Part shown: piece after piece, positions 25,809 through 35,391 of the stretch
How positions within the stretch are numbered: the stretch's first letter is position 1
Layout: each line of letters opens with the position of its first letter
Source: JADHMP01 sp016779985
GTDB taxonomy: Bacteria; Bacteroidota; Bacteroidia; Flavobacteriales; Flavobacteriaceae
Reading direction: 5' to 3'
NCBI GenBank assembly: GCA_016779985.1
Contig: JADHMP010000002.1
Location: forward strand, 1-64,000
DNA length: 64,000 nucleotides
The notes under the pieces: model-generated
The model's database searches: none
What the model was told of the DNA's origin: nothing
The model's input: only the letters and a program-made list of their open reading frames with translations
Program-made: the position numbers and the translations under genes

Positions 25809-28800
25809 ATGAAAGAAAAAATCGCATCAATTTTATTTTCAACACGTTTAACGGCTGTCCTATTTGTTCTATTCCCAACTGCTATGGGAATTGGTACATT
25901 CATTGAAAGTTGGTACAGTACTGATACTGCCAAGATTTGGATCTACAATGCCTGGTGGTTTGAAGCCCTTTTGGCATTGATGATGCTCAATTTCATAGGT
26001 AATATTTTTAAGTACAGATTGCTTCGCAAAGAAAAATGGGCAGTCTTATCGCTTCATCTATCATTTATCCTCATCATTTTAGGAGCCTTTATTACTCGTT
26101 ATTTTGGCTATGAAGGGATGATGCCCATTAGAGAAGGAGCTTCTGAAAATGTTTTTCTATCAGAAAAAACCTATTTGACTGTCCTTATCGATGGAGAACG
26201 AAACGGAGCACCTGCCCGAAAAAAAATGCAAGGTCCCCTTTTACTATCAGAACACGTCAACAATAATTTTTCTTGGGAAGGGGAATTTAGTGGGCAAGAA
26301 TTTGCAATTGACTATTTAGGTTTTGAAGAAAGCATGACCGAAGATTTGGTTCTTGACGAAACAGGAGAACGGTATCTTAAAATTGTTGAGGCTGGAGATG
26401 GAACTCGCCATGAACATTTTATAAAAGAAGGAGATATTGCCAACATCCACAATATTCTATTTTCATTCAATAAGCCACAAGATGGCGCTATAAACCTTAG
26501 AATGGAAGCTGGAGCCTACTACATTTCTTCCCCATTTTCGGGCAACTATATGCGCATGGCAGATCAATTCAAAGGGAGTTTACCAGCAGACGAAGAAGTC
26601 CCTCTTGAATTGCGATCGCTTTATAGTCTTCCTAATTTTCAATTTGTCATTCCTGAACCAGCGCTTAGAGGAGTTTTCGATTTTGTCAAAGCTAACCCAA
26701 GCAACCAAAATGTTCCAAATGTGTTACATCTTGAACTCGCCACTTTAGGTGAAAGAAAAAAAATATCCTTAGTAGGTGGAAAAGGGTTTAATAATCCTCC
26801 AGAAACTATACAAGTTGGAAATTTGGACTTTCATTTGCAATACGGTTCTTTGCCCACGGAATTGCCTTTTGCCATTAGACTGAACGACTTTATTGCTGAA
26901 AAATATCCAGGGACAGAAAAAAGTTATGCCTCGTTCATGAGCCGAATTACTGTAGAAGAAGCATCTACCTTTGACTATGACATTTATATGAATCATGTTT
27001 TAGACCACAAAGGATATCGTTTTTTTCAATCTTCGTTTGATCCTGATGAAAAGGGAACCATACTCTCTGTAAATCACGATTGGTGGGGAACATGGATCAC
27101 TTATGTAGGGTATATGTTACTTTATTTAAGCATGATAGGTATATTTTTTATAGGAAAAACACGTTTTAAATCACTCTCTGAAGCCCTTGACAAAGTGAAA
27201 CAAAAAAAAGCCACTCTTACGATTTGTTTACTTTTGATAAGCACCTCTTTTTTGCAGGCCCAACAAGAATCGCACTCAACTGTTGATGACCCTGTGGCCC
27301 TTGACTCTATGATTCAAGCAGTGGTATTCCCAAAAGAACAAGCAGCCCTTTTTGGGAGTTTAGTGATTCAAGATGCTGGCGGTCGAATGAAACCAGCCAA
27401 TACTTTTGCTTCTGAATTGTTGCGAAAAGTGAGCAAAAAAGACACTTATAAAGAACTGACAGCAGATCAAGTGTTACTTTCGATTACGAATAACCCTGCC
27501 TTATGGTATACTGTGCCAATCATTTATTTAAAGCGTGGCAATGACAGCATTAGAAAAATTGCTGGGTTGGGCACTAAAGCAAAATATGCAGCGCTAATTG
27601 ATTTTTTTGACAGAGAGGGCAATTATAAACTTGTTACTCAACTTGAATCAGCCTATAGAGCAAAAGTACCCAATCAGTTTGAAAAAGATTTTATCGAGTT
27701 AGACCGACGAATCAATTTATTCTATAGTGCACTAGAAGGAAAAATCCTACGTATTTTTCCCATACCAAACGAACCAAGCAATAAATGGGTGTCCTATCCT
27801 GAACTTGGTGAAGTAAATTTTAAGGGAAATGATTCATTGTATGTGCGAAATATCTTACCCCTCTATTTCCAATCAATGCAATTGGCTAAAGAAAATCAAG
27901 ATTATTCACAATCCACAAGTTTACTAGAAAGCTTACACGGGTTTCAGGAAAAGTTTGGTGCAACTGTTTTGCCTTCAAAAGAAAAGGTGAAGGCTGAAAT
28001 TTTTTATAATAAATATGATATTTTTAAAAAGCTTTTTAGTTGGTATCTTTATGCGGGATTACTCTTTTTTCTAGTGCTTATTTTACAAATATTTTACTCT
28101 AATCAGTTATTGTACTATGGTGCTACATTTTTTAAAAGCATTTTATATTTCTTGTTTATTTTACACACAGTGGGGCTCATTGCGAGATGGTATGTTTCTG
28201 GTCACGCCCCTTGGAGTGACGCCTATGAATCTATGATTTATGTGGCTTGGGCAACTTTGTTTTTTGGAATTGTTTTTGGTAGAAAATCAAAATTAACTCT
28301 GGCTTCAACAGCTTTTGTCGCTTCAATGATATTGATGATTGCCCATTGGAATTGGATGGATCCACAGATTGCAAATTTACAACCTGTTTTGGATAGCTAT
28401 TGGCTGATGATTCATGTTGCAGTGATAGTAGGCAGTTATGGTCCCTTTGCTTTGGGAATGATCATAGGCGTAGTGGCACTATTACTAATGCTATTTGCCA
28501 AAACCAAGACTGCCGCCAAAATAAAACTACATGTCAAAGAATTAACCATTGTCAATGAGTTGGCACTCACCGTAGGCCTAATCATGCTAACCATAGGAAA
28601 TTTTTTAGGGGGTATGTGGGCCAATGAGAGTTGGGGTCGCTATTGGGGTTGGGATCCTAAGGAAACATGGGCTCTGATAAGTATTATGGTTTATGCTTTT
28701 ATAATTCATATGCGTTTGATTCCTGGATTGAGAGGACCATGGCTCTTCAACCTTATGAGCATTGTTGGTTTTGCTAGTATAATGATGACCTATTTCGGTG

Positions 28801-28946
28801 TGAATTTCTATTTGGTAGGATTGCATTCCTATGCTAGCGGAGACAAAATCATCACACCTAATTTTGTATATTACTCTGTTGCTTTTGTTGTTCTTTTAGG
28901 TAGTGTTTCATATTTTAGATATAAGAAGCTCTACGCTAAAGTTTAA
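25809..28946 (+). CDS. Cytochrome c biogenesis fusion protein CcsBA (ResB-CcsA)
   Basis: The 1045-residue protein combines a ResB/CcsB half and a CcsA half in one chain, as in many Bacteroidota. It opens with membrane helices (ILFSTRLTAVLFVLFPTAM and on), then a long periplasmic domain, then further helices. In the C-terminal CcsA part the heme-handling tryptophan-rich WWD-type motif appears as SWGRYWGWDPKETW (about 942-954), and candidate heme His residues lie in SGHAPWSDAYESM and IHVAVIVGSYGP. It moves heme across the inner membrane and attaches it to apocytochrome c CxxCH motifs. It heads a rightward run with DUF6174 and a small membrane protein. Confidence 0.95.
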   Translation: MKEKIASILFSTRLTAVLFVLFPTAMGIGTFIESWYSTDTAKIWIYNAWWFEALLALMMLNFIGNIFKYRLLRKEKWAVLSLHLSFILIILGAFITRYFGYEGMMPIREGASENVFLSEKTYLTVLIDGERNGAPARKKMQGPLLLSEHVNNNFSWEGEFSGQEFAIDYLGFEESMTEDLVLDETGERYLKIVEAGDGTRHEHFIKEGDIANIHNILFSFNKPQDGAINLRMEAGAYYISSPFSGNYMRMADQFKGSLPADEEVPLELRSLYSLPNFQFVIPEPALRGVFDFVKANPSNQNVPNVLHLELATLGERKKISLVGGKGFNNPPETIQVGNLDFHLQYGSLPTELPFAIRLNDFIAEKYPGTEKSYASFMSRITVEEASTFDYDIYMNHVLDHKGYRFFQSSFDPDEKGTILSVNHDWWGTWITYVGYMLLYLSMIGIFFIGKTRFKSLSEALDKVKQKKATLTICLLLISTSFLQAQQESHSTVDDPVALDSMIQAVVFPKEQAALFGSLVIQDAGGRMKPANTFASELLRKVSKKDTYKELTADQVLLSITNNPALWYTVPIIYLKRGNDSIRKIAGLGTKAKYAALIDFFDREGNYKLVTQLESAYRAKVPNQFEKDFIELDRRINLFYSALEGKILRIFPIPNEPSNKWVSYPELGEVNFKGNDSLYVRNILPLYFQSMQLAKENQDYSQSTSLLESLHGFQEKFGATVLPSKEKVKAEIFYNKYDIFKKLFSWYLYAGLLFFLVLILQIFYSNQLLYYGATFFKSILYFLFILHTVGLIARWYVSGHAPWSDAYESMIYVAWATLFFGIVFGRKSKLTLASTAFVASMILMIAHWNWMDPQIANLQPVLDSYWLMIHVAVIVGSYGPFALGMIIGVVALLLMLFAKTKTAAKIKLHVKELTIVNELALTVGLIMLTIGNFLGGMWANESWGRYWGWDPKETWALISIMVYAFIIHMRLIPGLRGPWLFNLMSIVGFASIMMTYFGVNFYLVGLHSYASGDKIITPNFVYYSVAFVVLLGSVSYFRYKKLYAKV

Positions 28947-28970
28947 AGCTTCATTTGGAAAAATAATTTC

Positions 28971-29417
28971 ATGAAAACCAATTTCTTCTTAGTTTTTATA
29001 GTCAGTTTTCTTTTTATCCAATGCCAAAAGGATGAAGAAAAACAACCAGTTGATGAATTTGAGCAAGCAAAGCTTCTTTGGGAATCTAAAAACATAGATT
29101 CTTATGCGATGACGTTTCAAGTAAGTTGCTTTTGTATAGTCGACCTTACAAGACCTGCACAAATTGTGGTCATAGACAATAAAATAATTTCAGTCAATGG
29201 AGAAGTGTATGATGACACTTTTTTACTTTATGGTGCTTACAAAACTATTTCAGAACTATTCATTCATATTGAGGAAACAAGAAAGGAAAATCCTGTTGTC
29301 GAAGAGCTAGCGTTTGATTCCACTTATGGGTATCCCACATTAATTTTTTATGATATTAGCCTAATGATGGCAGATGAAGAAATTGGATATACTATTTCTG
29401 ATTTTATACCCCAATAG
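28971..29417 (+). CDS. DUF6174-like lipoprotein
   Basis: The 148-residue protein has a lipoprotein signal peptide (MKTNFFLVFIVSFLFIQC). The mature region includes WESKNIDSYAMTFQVSCFC, the tyrosine-then-CFC pattern typical of DUF6174, followed by VVIDNKIISVNG and a C-terminal helix/strand block (EELAFDSTYGYPTLIFYD). No function is established for the family. It starts 24 bases after ccsBA. Confidence 0.75.
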   Translation: MKTNFFLVFIVSFLFIQCQKDEEKQPVDEFEQAKLLWESKNIDSYAMTFQVSCFCIVDLTRPAQIVVIDNKIISVNGEVYDDTFLLYGAYKTISELFIHIEETRKENPVVEELAFDSTYGYPTLIFYDISLMMADEEIGYTISDFIPQ

Positions 29418-29438
29418 TTTTATATTTTTAAAGAAAAA

Positions 29439-29654
29439 ATGAGACGTAAATGGTTGCTCTATTCCGTTGGAGGACTTTCAACGATAGGTTTTGGTTTATC
29501 GCTTCTTGGAGAAGCTATTTTGAATAAAATGCAGCAAGATCAATGGTGGATACTCTTGGGTACAATAGCACTTGTGGTAACCAACAGTGGTATCTGTTTA
29601 GTAGCTGAAGCTACTCTGCTAAAAATGAAAATGAAACAAAGACAATCTGATTAG
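29439..29654 (+). CDS. Small two-helix membrane protein
   Basis: This 71-residue protein has two likely transmembrane segments (about 5-27 and 36-58) and a basic C-terminal tail (KMKMKQRQSD). No family is recognised. It begins 21 bases after the DUF6174 gene in the same direction and its last 4 bases overlap the convergent TerB gene. Confidence 0.6.
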   Translation: MRRKWLLYSVGGLSTIGFGLSLLGEAILNKMQQDQWWILLGTIALVVTNSGICLVAEATLLKMKMKQRQSD

Positions 29655-30070
29655 AAGAAAGCCTCAACAAAAGCATCTTCGTCAGAGCCTTGGTCAATAA
29701 TGGAAAGCGCTTTTTCAACAATAGTGTCTGCCTCATCAATGGCAAAACCTAAACCGATAACAATCCGTTTTAACAATTCTTTTTCTTCATCGTCGGCAAT
29801 ATTGTCTGCATACACCATTCGAGTTAAATCATATAAGCGTTCAATTCTTTGTTTTTTTTCTGCTGGTGGATTTATTGGATAATCTTTTGCATTATTTAAG
29901 ATATGTTGATATTCAGAATCTTCAATATCTAAATTTATGGCAGTACGTTTTATAAATGCCATTTCTTCATCTGAAATGACACCATCGGCAAGGGCCACTC
30001 GTACAATGGCTGCAAAATGATCTCTGTTTCTATCGCGAAACCCCGAAGTATATAAGTCTGAAAAGGACAT
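29651..30070 (-). CDS. TerB-family protein
   Basis: The 139-residue protein is a small all-helical TerB/DjlA-N-like domain: AAIVRVALADGVISDEEMAFIKRTA and RMVYADNIADDEEKELLKRIV. The repeated ADG/D-x-E-E motif (acidic, possibly metal-binding) is typical. TerB domains are named after tellurite resistance, but most act in other stress or envelope settings; a role is not evident here. No ter operon surrounds it, so no tellurite phenotype should be inferred. Confidence 0.85.
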   Translation of the reverse strand: MSFSDLYTSGFRDRNRDHFAAIVRVALADGVISDEEMAFIKRTAINLDIEDSEYQHILNNAKDYPINPPAEKKQRIERLYDLTRMVYADNIADDEEKELLKRIVIGLGFAIDEADTIVEKALSIIDQGSDEDAFVEAFF

Positions 30071-30149
30071 AAATATATTTTTTGTAAAAGTAGAAAATCA
30101 AACGTGTAATTAAATTATAATTGTATAGAATTTTCTAAAAGAAAAAGAG

Positions 30150-31091
30150 ATGAGAGCCCTGAAAATAATTAAAAATAGATCAGATATTGGAGCTGGAACG
30201 AGAGGCTCTGATTTGGGTGTTGATGCTTTAGAAATAGCTGCAATCAATGCAAAAAATGATTTTTTTAACCGACACCAATATCTCGATCTACAAACACATA
30301 ATGAATCCATCTACAATAAGGTCAATAACACTTTTGCCAAGCGTATTGCTTTTGTTCTAGAACAATGTAAAAGAGTTAGAGATGCCACTGAAAAAACTTT
30401 ATTAGAGGGTTTTTTTCCTTTGATTCTGTCAGGGGATCATTCTTCGGCTTTAGGCACTATGGCTGGAATTCAAAAAGCCTTTCCCAAAGAAAAAGTAGGG
30501 GTTATTTGGATCGATGCACATACCGATTTGCATTCCCCTTTAAGTACCCCCTCGGGAAATGTGCATGGTATGCCTCTTGGCGCAGCACTTGGATTAAACA
30601 ATGAGCAATTAGCCATCAATGACTACGATCAAGATAGTTTAAAAAATTGGGAGGCTATGAAACAATTAGGAGTTTATCAACCTCTTCTTGAACCTCAACA
30701 GTTGGTCTATTTTGGAATTAGAGACTTTGAAACCGAAGAAGCAGTCTTGCTACAAGGGTTGAAACTGAAATATTTTAGTGTTGAGCAATGCAGAAAAAAG
30801 GGCATAGAAGATTGCGCTAAAAAAGCCCTTTCTCATCTTGCTCAAATGGATAAAATCTATGTGTCATTTGATGTAGATTCTCTTGATGCAGAACTTGTGT
30901 CCAATGGCACTGGCACTCCTGTTTCAAATGGATTTTTAGTGGAAGAAATTAGTATGCTTTTACACGTTCTTTATTCCTCTCAAAAAATGATCGCATTAGA
31001 GGTTTCAGAAATTAATCCACTGTTAGATCATAAAGGAAATAGTATGGCTGAAGAGGTCTTTTCAATTATTTCTCAGTTGTTTGAGTTATAA
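30150..31091 (+). CDS. Arginase/ureohydrolase family protein
   Basis: The 313-residue protein has the ureohydrolase metal-binding set: GDHSSALG, WIDAHTDLH and SFDVDSLDAE, giving His and four Asp ligands for two Mn ions. It is closest in appearance to the arginase branch; formimidoylglutamase would be the main alternative. The N-terminal helix (IGAGTRGSDLGVDALE) matches the arginase substrate loop pattern. It would convert arginine to ornithine and urea. The 3' end overlaps the bactofilin gene convergently by 19 bases. No urease or hut gene is close by. Confidence 0.85.
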   Translation: MRALKIIKNRSDIGAGTRGSDLGVDALEIAAINAKNDFFNRHQYLDLQTHNESIYNKVNNTFAKRIAFVLEQCKRVRDATEKTLLEGFFPLILSGDHSSALGTMAGIQKAFPKEKVGVIWIDAHTDLHSPLSTPSGNVHGMPLGAALGLNNEQLAINDYDQDSLKNWEAMKQLGVYQPLLEPQQLVYFGIRDFETEEAVLLQGLKLKYFSVEQCRKKGIEDCAKKALSHLAQMDKIYVSFDVDSLDAELVSNGTGTPVSNGFLVEEISMLLHVLYSSQKMIALEVSEINPLLDHKGNSMAEEVFSIISQLFEL

Positions 31092-31660
31092 TTTTTTTGG
31101 ATTGATTTTTCATCAGACTCTTTTGGGTGAGATAGTTTTCTTTTTAAAACTTTTCGTTGTTCAGTAAATTCATATTTGATAAGTTCATCTGGATTAGTTT
31201 TTCGAGCAAATACATTGGTATAGAAACTCTCTCTTATTGTTGTCAAAATATCATCTTTAGACAACCCTAATTCTGTATTGACATTATTCAAGAATTCCCT
31301 TATTTTCATTAATACTGATTTTCTAGGAATTTGAATAACAAAATCAGAATCAGTCTCAGACAGGTTAGTAAAAGTAGAAGTGTAAACTTTTCCAACAATG
31401 ACAGAATCTTTATTCATTTCGATTCGGCCTGTGCAAAATACATTACCCTTAATACGACCTGATAAAATCAAATCTTCACAAATAATATCCCCTATGACAT
31501 AGGAGGTTTTCTCAATGATTACCTTTTTTTTGGTTAAAATGGTTCCGTTAAAATTACATTCTATCCTGATTGACTTTAAGGATTTTAAATAGCCCTCTAA
31601 ATAACTTTCTGAGGGAATAAGTATAGGGGAAATGGTTTCTTTTGTAAGGTTATTTTTCAT
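31073..31660 (-). CDS. Bactofilin-like (polymer-forming cytoskeletal) protein
   Basis: The 195-residue protein carries a bactofilin-like beta-helix at about 14-100: LEGYLKSLKSIRIECNFNG, TSYVIGDIICEDLILSGRIKGN and VFCTGRIEMNKDSVIVGKV, where the spaced Gly/Val pattern marks successive turns. The C-terminal ~95 residues are charged and helical and unlike typical short bactofilin tails. Bactofilins form membrane-associated filaments that organise cell shape or envelope proteins. The usual M23 peptidase neighbour is absent. I use the ATG at 31660 over the TTG eight codons upstream. Confidence 0.7.
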   Translation of the reverse strand: MKNNLTKETISPILIPSESYLEGYLKSLKSIRIECNFNGTILTKKKVIIEKTSYVIGDIICEDLILSGRIKGNVFCTGRIEMNKDSVIVGKVYTSTFTNLSETDSDFVIQIPRKSVLMKIREFLNNVNTELGLSKDDILTTIRESFYTNVFARKTNPDELIKYEFTEQRKVLKRKLSHPKESDEKSIQKNYNSNN

Positions 31661-31733
31661 GAGGTTGGGGTTTTTATGCTGCAATGTAAATATTTTTTAC
31701 CAAAAATTTAATCTAAATAGAATAAGTAAAAGG

Positions 31734-34079
31734 TTATTCTTTAGCTAACTGTTCATAGCAAAATGTATAGTGCGCTTTTAGGATGGTGTTTGAGGTCTTT
31801 TTTTTCTTAAAATATTTTTTAAGTAAGATCATATTAGACTGTATTAAGCCTTGAACCTCTACATTTAAAGTTGAATCTTTTACTAATTCAATGTAACGAT
31901 TCAATAGATTTTTTTGCAAGTTTCTATCTAATAGATCAGGATTGTCTTTACTCAATAGGATAGCATTTTGCAGTTCACTAAGCAGCTGTTCTACAGCAAG
32001 TCCCGATTCTGCCAAAGTTTCCTGTGCGGCTAACATCTGGTTGAGTTTTTTTTGGGACAATAGCCTATAGAGGGCTGCTTTTTGAAGATTTTCTATTCGT
32101 TGCAACCAATTAGCAGGTTTGATTTTTGATAATAAGCTTTTAGAAAGTAACCACTCAGGAGCAGACCATAAATATTGATTTAGAAATTGTAGGGCCCTTT
32201 TTTGGGAGGCTTCTTTAACATTTTGATAAGGAGTAACCCCTTGTCCTTTCAGAATCAATGTTTCTTCAACACCGCCTACTATAGAAAGTACATGATACAC
32301 ATACCGCCTATAGACACTAATCATTTCTATATACAATTCTTTCAAATCATCATAGGTGGCACCTTTGGGAGTAGTCCAAGAATCTAGATTTTCAGCAACT
32401 ATTTTAAGGTTTTTCAAACCATAGTCACTGGCCAAAACAGGATCATCACCAATATTTTCTGTTTGTGAGTTAGGATCATTTCCACCCGATCCAAATTGAT
32501 AAATAGGATTTAAACTACGTGCATTAACAAAAGCTTTAAGTTTACTTTGAATTTCTTTAGCTGTCATTTTTTGAAAATAGCGATAGCCCCATTCAATTGC
32601 ATAATGATCATAAGGCCCCAATTGTCTTACAAAGCGAATATTTTTATCTCCAGGTTGGGCTACATAATTATAACGCGCATAATCCATGAGTGTGGTAGCA
32701 ATGCCATTTTTTTGTGTAAAACTACCCGAACGTAGTGAATCCACTGGATAGGCCGAACTGGCTTTCATGTTGTGTGGAAGCCCTAAAGCATGACCCACTT
32801 CGTGTGCAATGACTTGCCGCATCATTTCTCCTATTTCTTCTTCTGGGGTATCTAAGGTTCTTGCTTTCGGATTGGCAGCTCCCGTCTCTAGAAGATATCT
32901 ATTTCTATAGGAGCGTAGATGATTGTGATACCAAATTATATCACTTTCTAAAATTTCCCCAGTACGTGGATCAGAAACACTAGGTCCAATCGCATTTCGA
33001 GTGGTTGAAGCCACATACCGCACAGTAGAATAACGAATATCTTCTGGGTTAAATTCAGGGTCTTCTTCTATGGTGGGAGGGTCTTTGGCAATGATTGCAT
33101 TTTTAAAACCTGCTTTTTCAAACGCAGCATTCCAATCTTCTATGCCTTTTTTAAAATAGGGTCTCCATTTTAATGGTGTAGCAGGATCAAGATAATACAC
33201 AATAGGTTTTTTTGGAGAAACTAAAAAACCTTTAGCATAAGCCACACTGTCAGTTGGTTCTAAGCGCCACCGTCTAATTAATTTAATTTCATCAGATTTT
33301 AAAGCAGATGAACTGTAATCATATTTTTTGAGACTAAACCAACCAACCCTTGGATCTGCATAACGAAGTTTCATTGGTTTATCAGGCAAAGCAATAACTG
33401 AATGATTCACCTGCATGCTAATTGTTTTAGTGGGGTTTGTTCGGGTTGCCTTACTAGTACTAAAAGTTAGAGTGTGTGTTATTTCTACATTTTTTGGATA
33501 AGCATTTACTTCATCAATAAAACTTCTCTTTGCATCAATCCCACCAATATTATTATCCTTTTTAGCACTGTCTGGAATTAAATTAAAACCAGGTGAATTA
33601 CTATTGAAAAATTTACCAACTGCTATGAGGTATCGATTAGGTTCTTTATTTTCTATTTTAAAGGCACCCAAAATAGGAGGGAAGTTGTTTTTGTTCACAC
33701 TGATTTGTATCGGATCTCCATCTTCAGCTATATTGATTGTTGAACGCTGAGTGAGTAGAATCAAATTATCTTTTTTTTCAAACTGAATGAGTTGTTCACT
33801 AGTTTTTGACCCTGCATTTATATAGGCACCAAAGAAAGAAGGAAGTTGACTGTAGCGTGTCACCATTAGGAATTCTTTGTGAAGAAGACTATCCTGAAGT
33901 TCAAAAAAGAGTTTATTCTCCTTTCTGTAGATGGTAAGAAGACCCTCTTTTTTTTCCATTTCGTGAGTAAGAGAATCGATTGATTTTTTAGCATCATCTT
34001 TTGTTTTGTTTTGAGCAATTATGTCACTTGTTGGATAGAAAAACAAAACAAACAATAGAAAAGAAAAAGTATTTTTCAT
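31734..34079 (-). CDS. Secreted zinc-dependent metalloprotease (DUF5117/DUF5118 type)
   Basis: The 781-residue protein has a signal peptide (MKNTFSFLLFVLFFYPTSDIIAQ), followed by N-terminal DUF5118/DUF5117-type regions and a metzincin-like catalytic domain with HEVGHALGLPHN (HEVGH at 426-430, third His and an adjacent family Met loop further on). Block YYLDPATPLKWRPYFKKGIEDWNAAFEKAGF is typical of this Bacteroidota family. It likely acts in the periplasm or outside the cell; the substrate is unknown. It lies 11 bases upstream of the reading order from the MscS gene, so the two may share a transcript. Confidence 0.9.
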   Translation of the reverse strand: MKNTFSFLLFVLFFYPTSDIIAQNKTKDDAKKSIDSLTHEMEKKEGLLTIYRKENKLFFELQDSLLHKEFLMVTRYSQLPSFFGAYINAGSKTSEQLIQFEKKDNLILLTQRSTINIAEDGDPIQISVNKNNFPPILGAFKIENKEPNRYLIAVGKFFNSNSPGFNLIPDSAKKDNNIGGIDAKRSFIDEVNAYPKNVEITHTLTFSTSKATRTNPTKTISMQVNHSVIALPDKPMKLRYADPRVGWFSLKKYDYSSSALKSDEIKLIRRWRLEPTDSVAYAKGFLVSPKKPIVYYLDPATPLKWRPYFKKGIEDWNAAFEKAGFKNAIIAKDPPTIEEDPEFNPEDIRYSTVRYVASTTRNAIGPSVSDPRTGEILESDIIWYHNHLRSYRNRYLLETGAANPKARTLDTPEEEIGEMMRQVIAHEVGHALGLPHNMKASSAYPVDSLRSGSFTQKNGIATTLMDYARYNYVAQPGDKNIRFVRQLGPYDHYAIEWGYRYFQKMTAKEIQSKLKAFVNARSLNPIYQFGSGGNDPNSQTENIGDDPVLASDYGLKNLKIVAENLDSWTTPKGATYDDLKELYIEMISVYRRYVYHVLSIVGGVEETLILKGQGVTPYQNVKEASQKRALQFLNQYLWSAPEWLLSKSLLSKIKPANWLQRIENLQKAALYRLLSQKKLNQMLAAQETLAESGLAVEQLLSELQNAILLSKDNPDLLDRNLQKNLLNRYIELVKDSTLNVEVQGLIQSNMILLKKYFKKKKTSNTILKAHYTFCYEQLAKE

Positions 34080-34090
34080 AAGCGATTGAG

Positions 34091-35329
34091 TTAAACTTTG
34101 GGGGGGCTTGGGCTGTATTCAAAACATTCGAGGTGGAAAAACTTTGTAGCAGCCAAAAGATGATCAAATAAATCGGATTGAATGTGCTCATACTTTTTCC
34201 AATCTTTTTCCTTGCTAAAACTATATACCTCTAAAGGAATACCTTGTGGGGAGGGAGCCAATTGACGACACATTATTGTCATATTATTATTGATTTTTTC
34301 GTGTTGTTCTAAATAGGTTTCAACATAGTGTCTAAAAAGACCCAAATTAGTCATATTACGGCCGTTAATAAGGAGTTGCTTGTTCGCTTGCTGATTTTCA
34401 TTATAGCGTTCAATTTCTTCTTTTCGTTGGGCAATAAAATCTTTCACACGTTCAATTTTTTCTACAGCTTCAATTTCCTCTGCATTGAGAAATCGAATGC
34501 TTTTCACTTTAATTAGTAGTGCTCTTTTTATTCTTCTACCTTGAGATTCACTCATTCCACGCCAATTCACAAATGAATCGGAAATTAGTTTGTAGGTTGG
34601 AATAGAGGTTATGGTTTTATCAAAATTCTGAACTCTTACAGTAGAAAGACTGATAGAAATGACGTCTCCGTCAGCATCACTATTGTTCATTGTGATCCAA
34701 TCACCAATGCGCACTGTATCATTGACAGTGATTTGTACACTAGCCACAAATCCAAGTATGGTATCCTTAAAAACGAACAGCAATACAGCAGAAAGGGCTC
34801 CTAACCCTGTTAGAAAGGTTCCAATTTCTTTTCCTGTTAGAAGAGAGAGAATTAAAATGATACCTACAAACCAAAGCAAAATCATGAACACTTGTATATA
34901 GCTTTCGATTGGCTTGTCTTTAAAGTTGGGCAGTATCTTGAGTAAATCTTGAACAGACAATAAGAAGGATCGAATAATACTCAAAATAACCACAATGAAA
35001 AGTGCTTCGAGTGAGTTAGTTACAATTTCAACTAGCCATTGAGGAGAATTAATTAAGGGGGGTAAAAAAGCAAGTAGAAAAAAAAGTGGTGGGATATAGG
35101 AAAGTCTTTCGGGTACCTTATTTTGAATTAAATAATCATCGAAATGTGTGGAAGAACGTTTTGAGATTTTTTGAAAAACAAAGGTGATAACCTTTCGTGC
35201 AACAAAAAAGAACACATAAGCAATGATAATGGTTATAACTATGACTAAAAAATCTGTCAGTGGTTCTGCCCAGACAGAAGCAATTCCAATTCTTTCAAAA
35301 AACGCGAGTAAAATATCCTTCCAATTCAC
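34091..35329 (-). CDS. MscS-family mechanosensitive channel
   Basis: The 412-residue protein has about five hydrophobic N-terminal segments and then the pore-lining/MscS block GTFLTGLGALSAVLLFVFKDTILGFVASVQI followed by a beta domain (VRIGDWITMNNSDADGDVISISLSTVRVQNFDKTITSIPTYKLIS). It resembles the YbdG/MSC subgroup rather than short MscS. It gates in response to membrane tension in hypo-osmotic shock. The start is a GTG at 35329; no ATG lies upstream in frame. Confidence 0.92.
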   Translation of the reverse strand: MNWKDILLAFFERIGIASVWAEPLTDFLVIVITIIIAYVFFFVARKVITFVFQKISKRSSTHFDDYLIQNKVPERLSYIPPLFFLLAFLPPLINSPQWLVEIVTNSLEALFIVVILSIIRSFLLSVQDLLKILPNFKDKPIESYIQVFMILLWFVGIILILSLLTGKEIGTFLTGLGALSAVLLFVFKDTILGFVASVQITVNDTVRIGDWITMNNSDADGDVISISLSTVRVQNFDKTITSIPTYKLISDSFVNWRGMSESQGRRIKRALLIKVKSIRFLNAEEIEAVEKIERVKDFIAQRKEEIERYNENQQANKQLLINGRNMTNLGLFRHYVETYLEQHEKINNNMTIMCRQLAPSPQGIPLEVYSFSKEKDWKKYEHIQSDLFDHLLAATKFFHLECFEYSPSPPKV

Positions 35330-35391
35330 TTTACAATAATTTTAATTAGCCATTAAAAATAGGGAATTTAAAAGCACGCACTTCACTCCTC

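Noticed and set aside
29651..30070. Tellurite resistance determinant
   Set aside because: TerB domains occur widely, and no other ter gene is nearby, so resistance is not supported.
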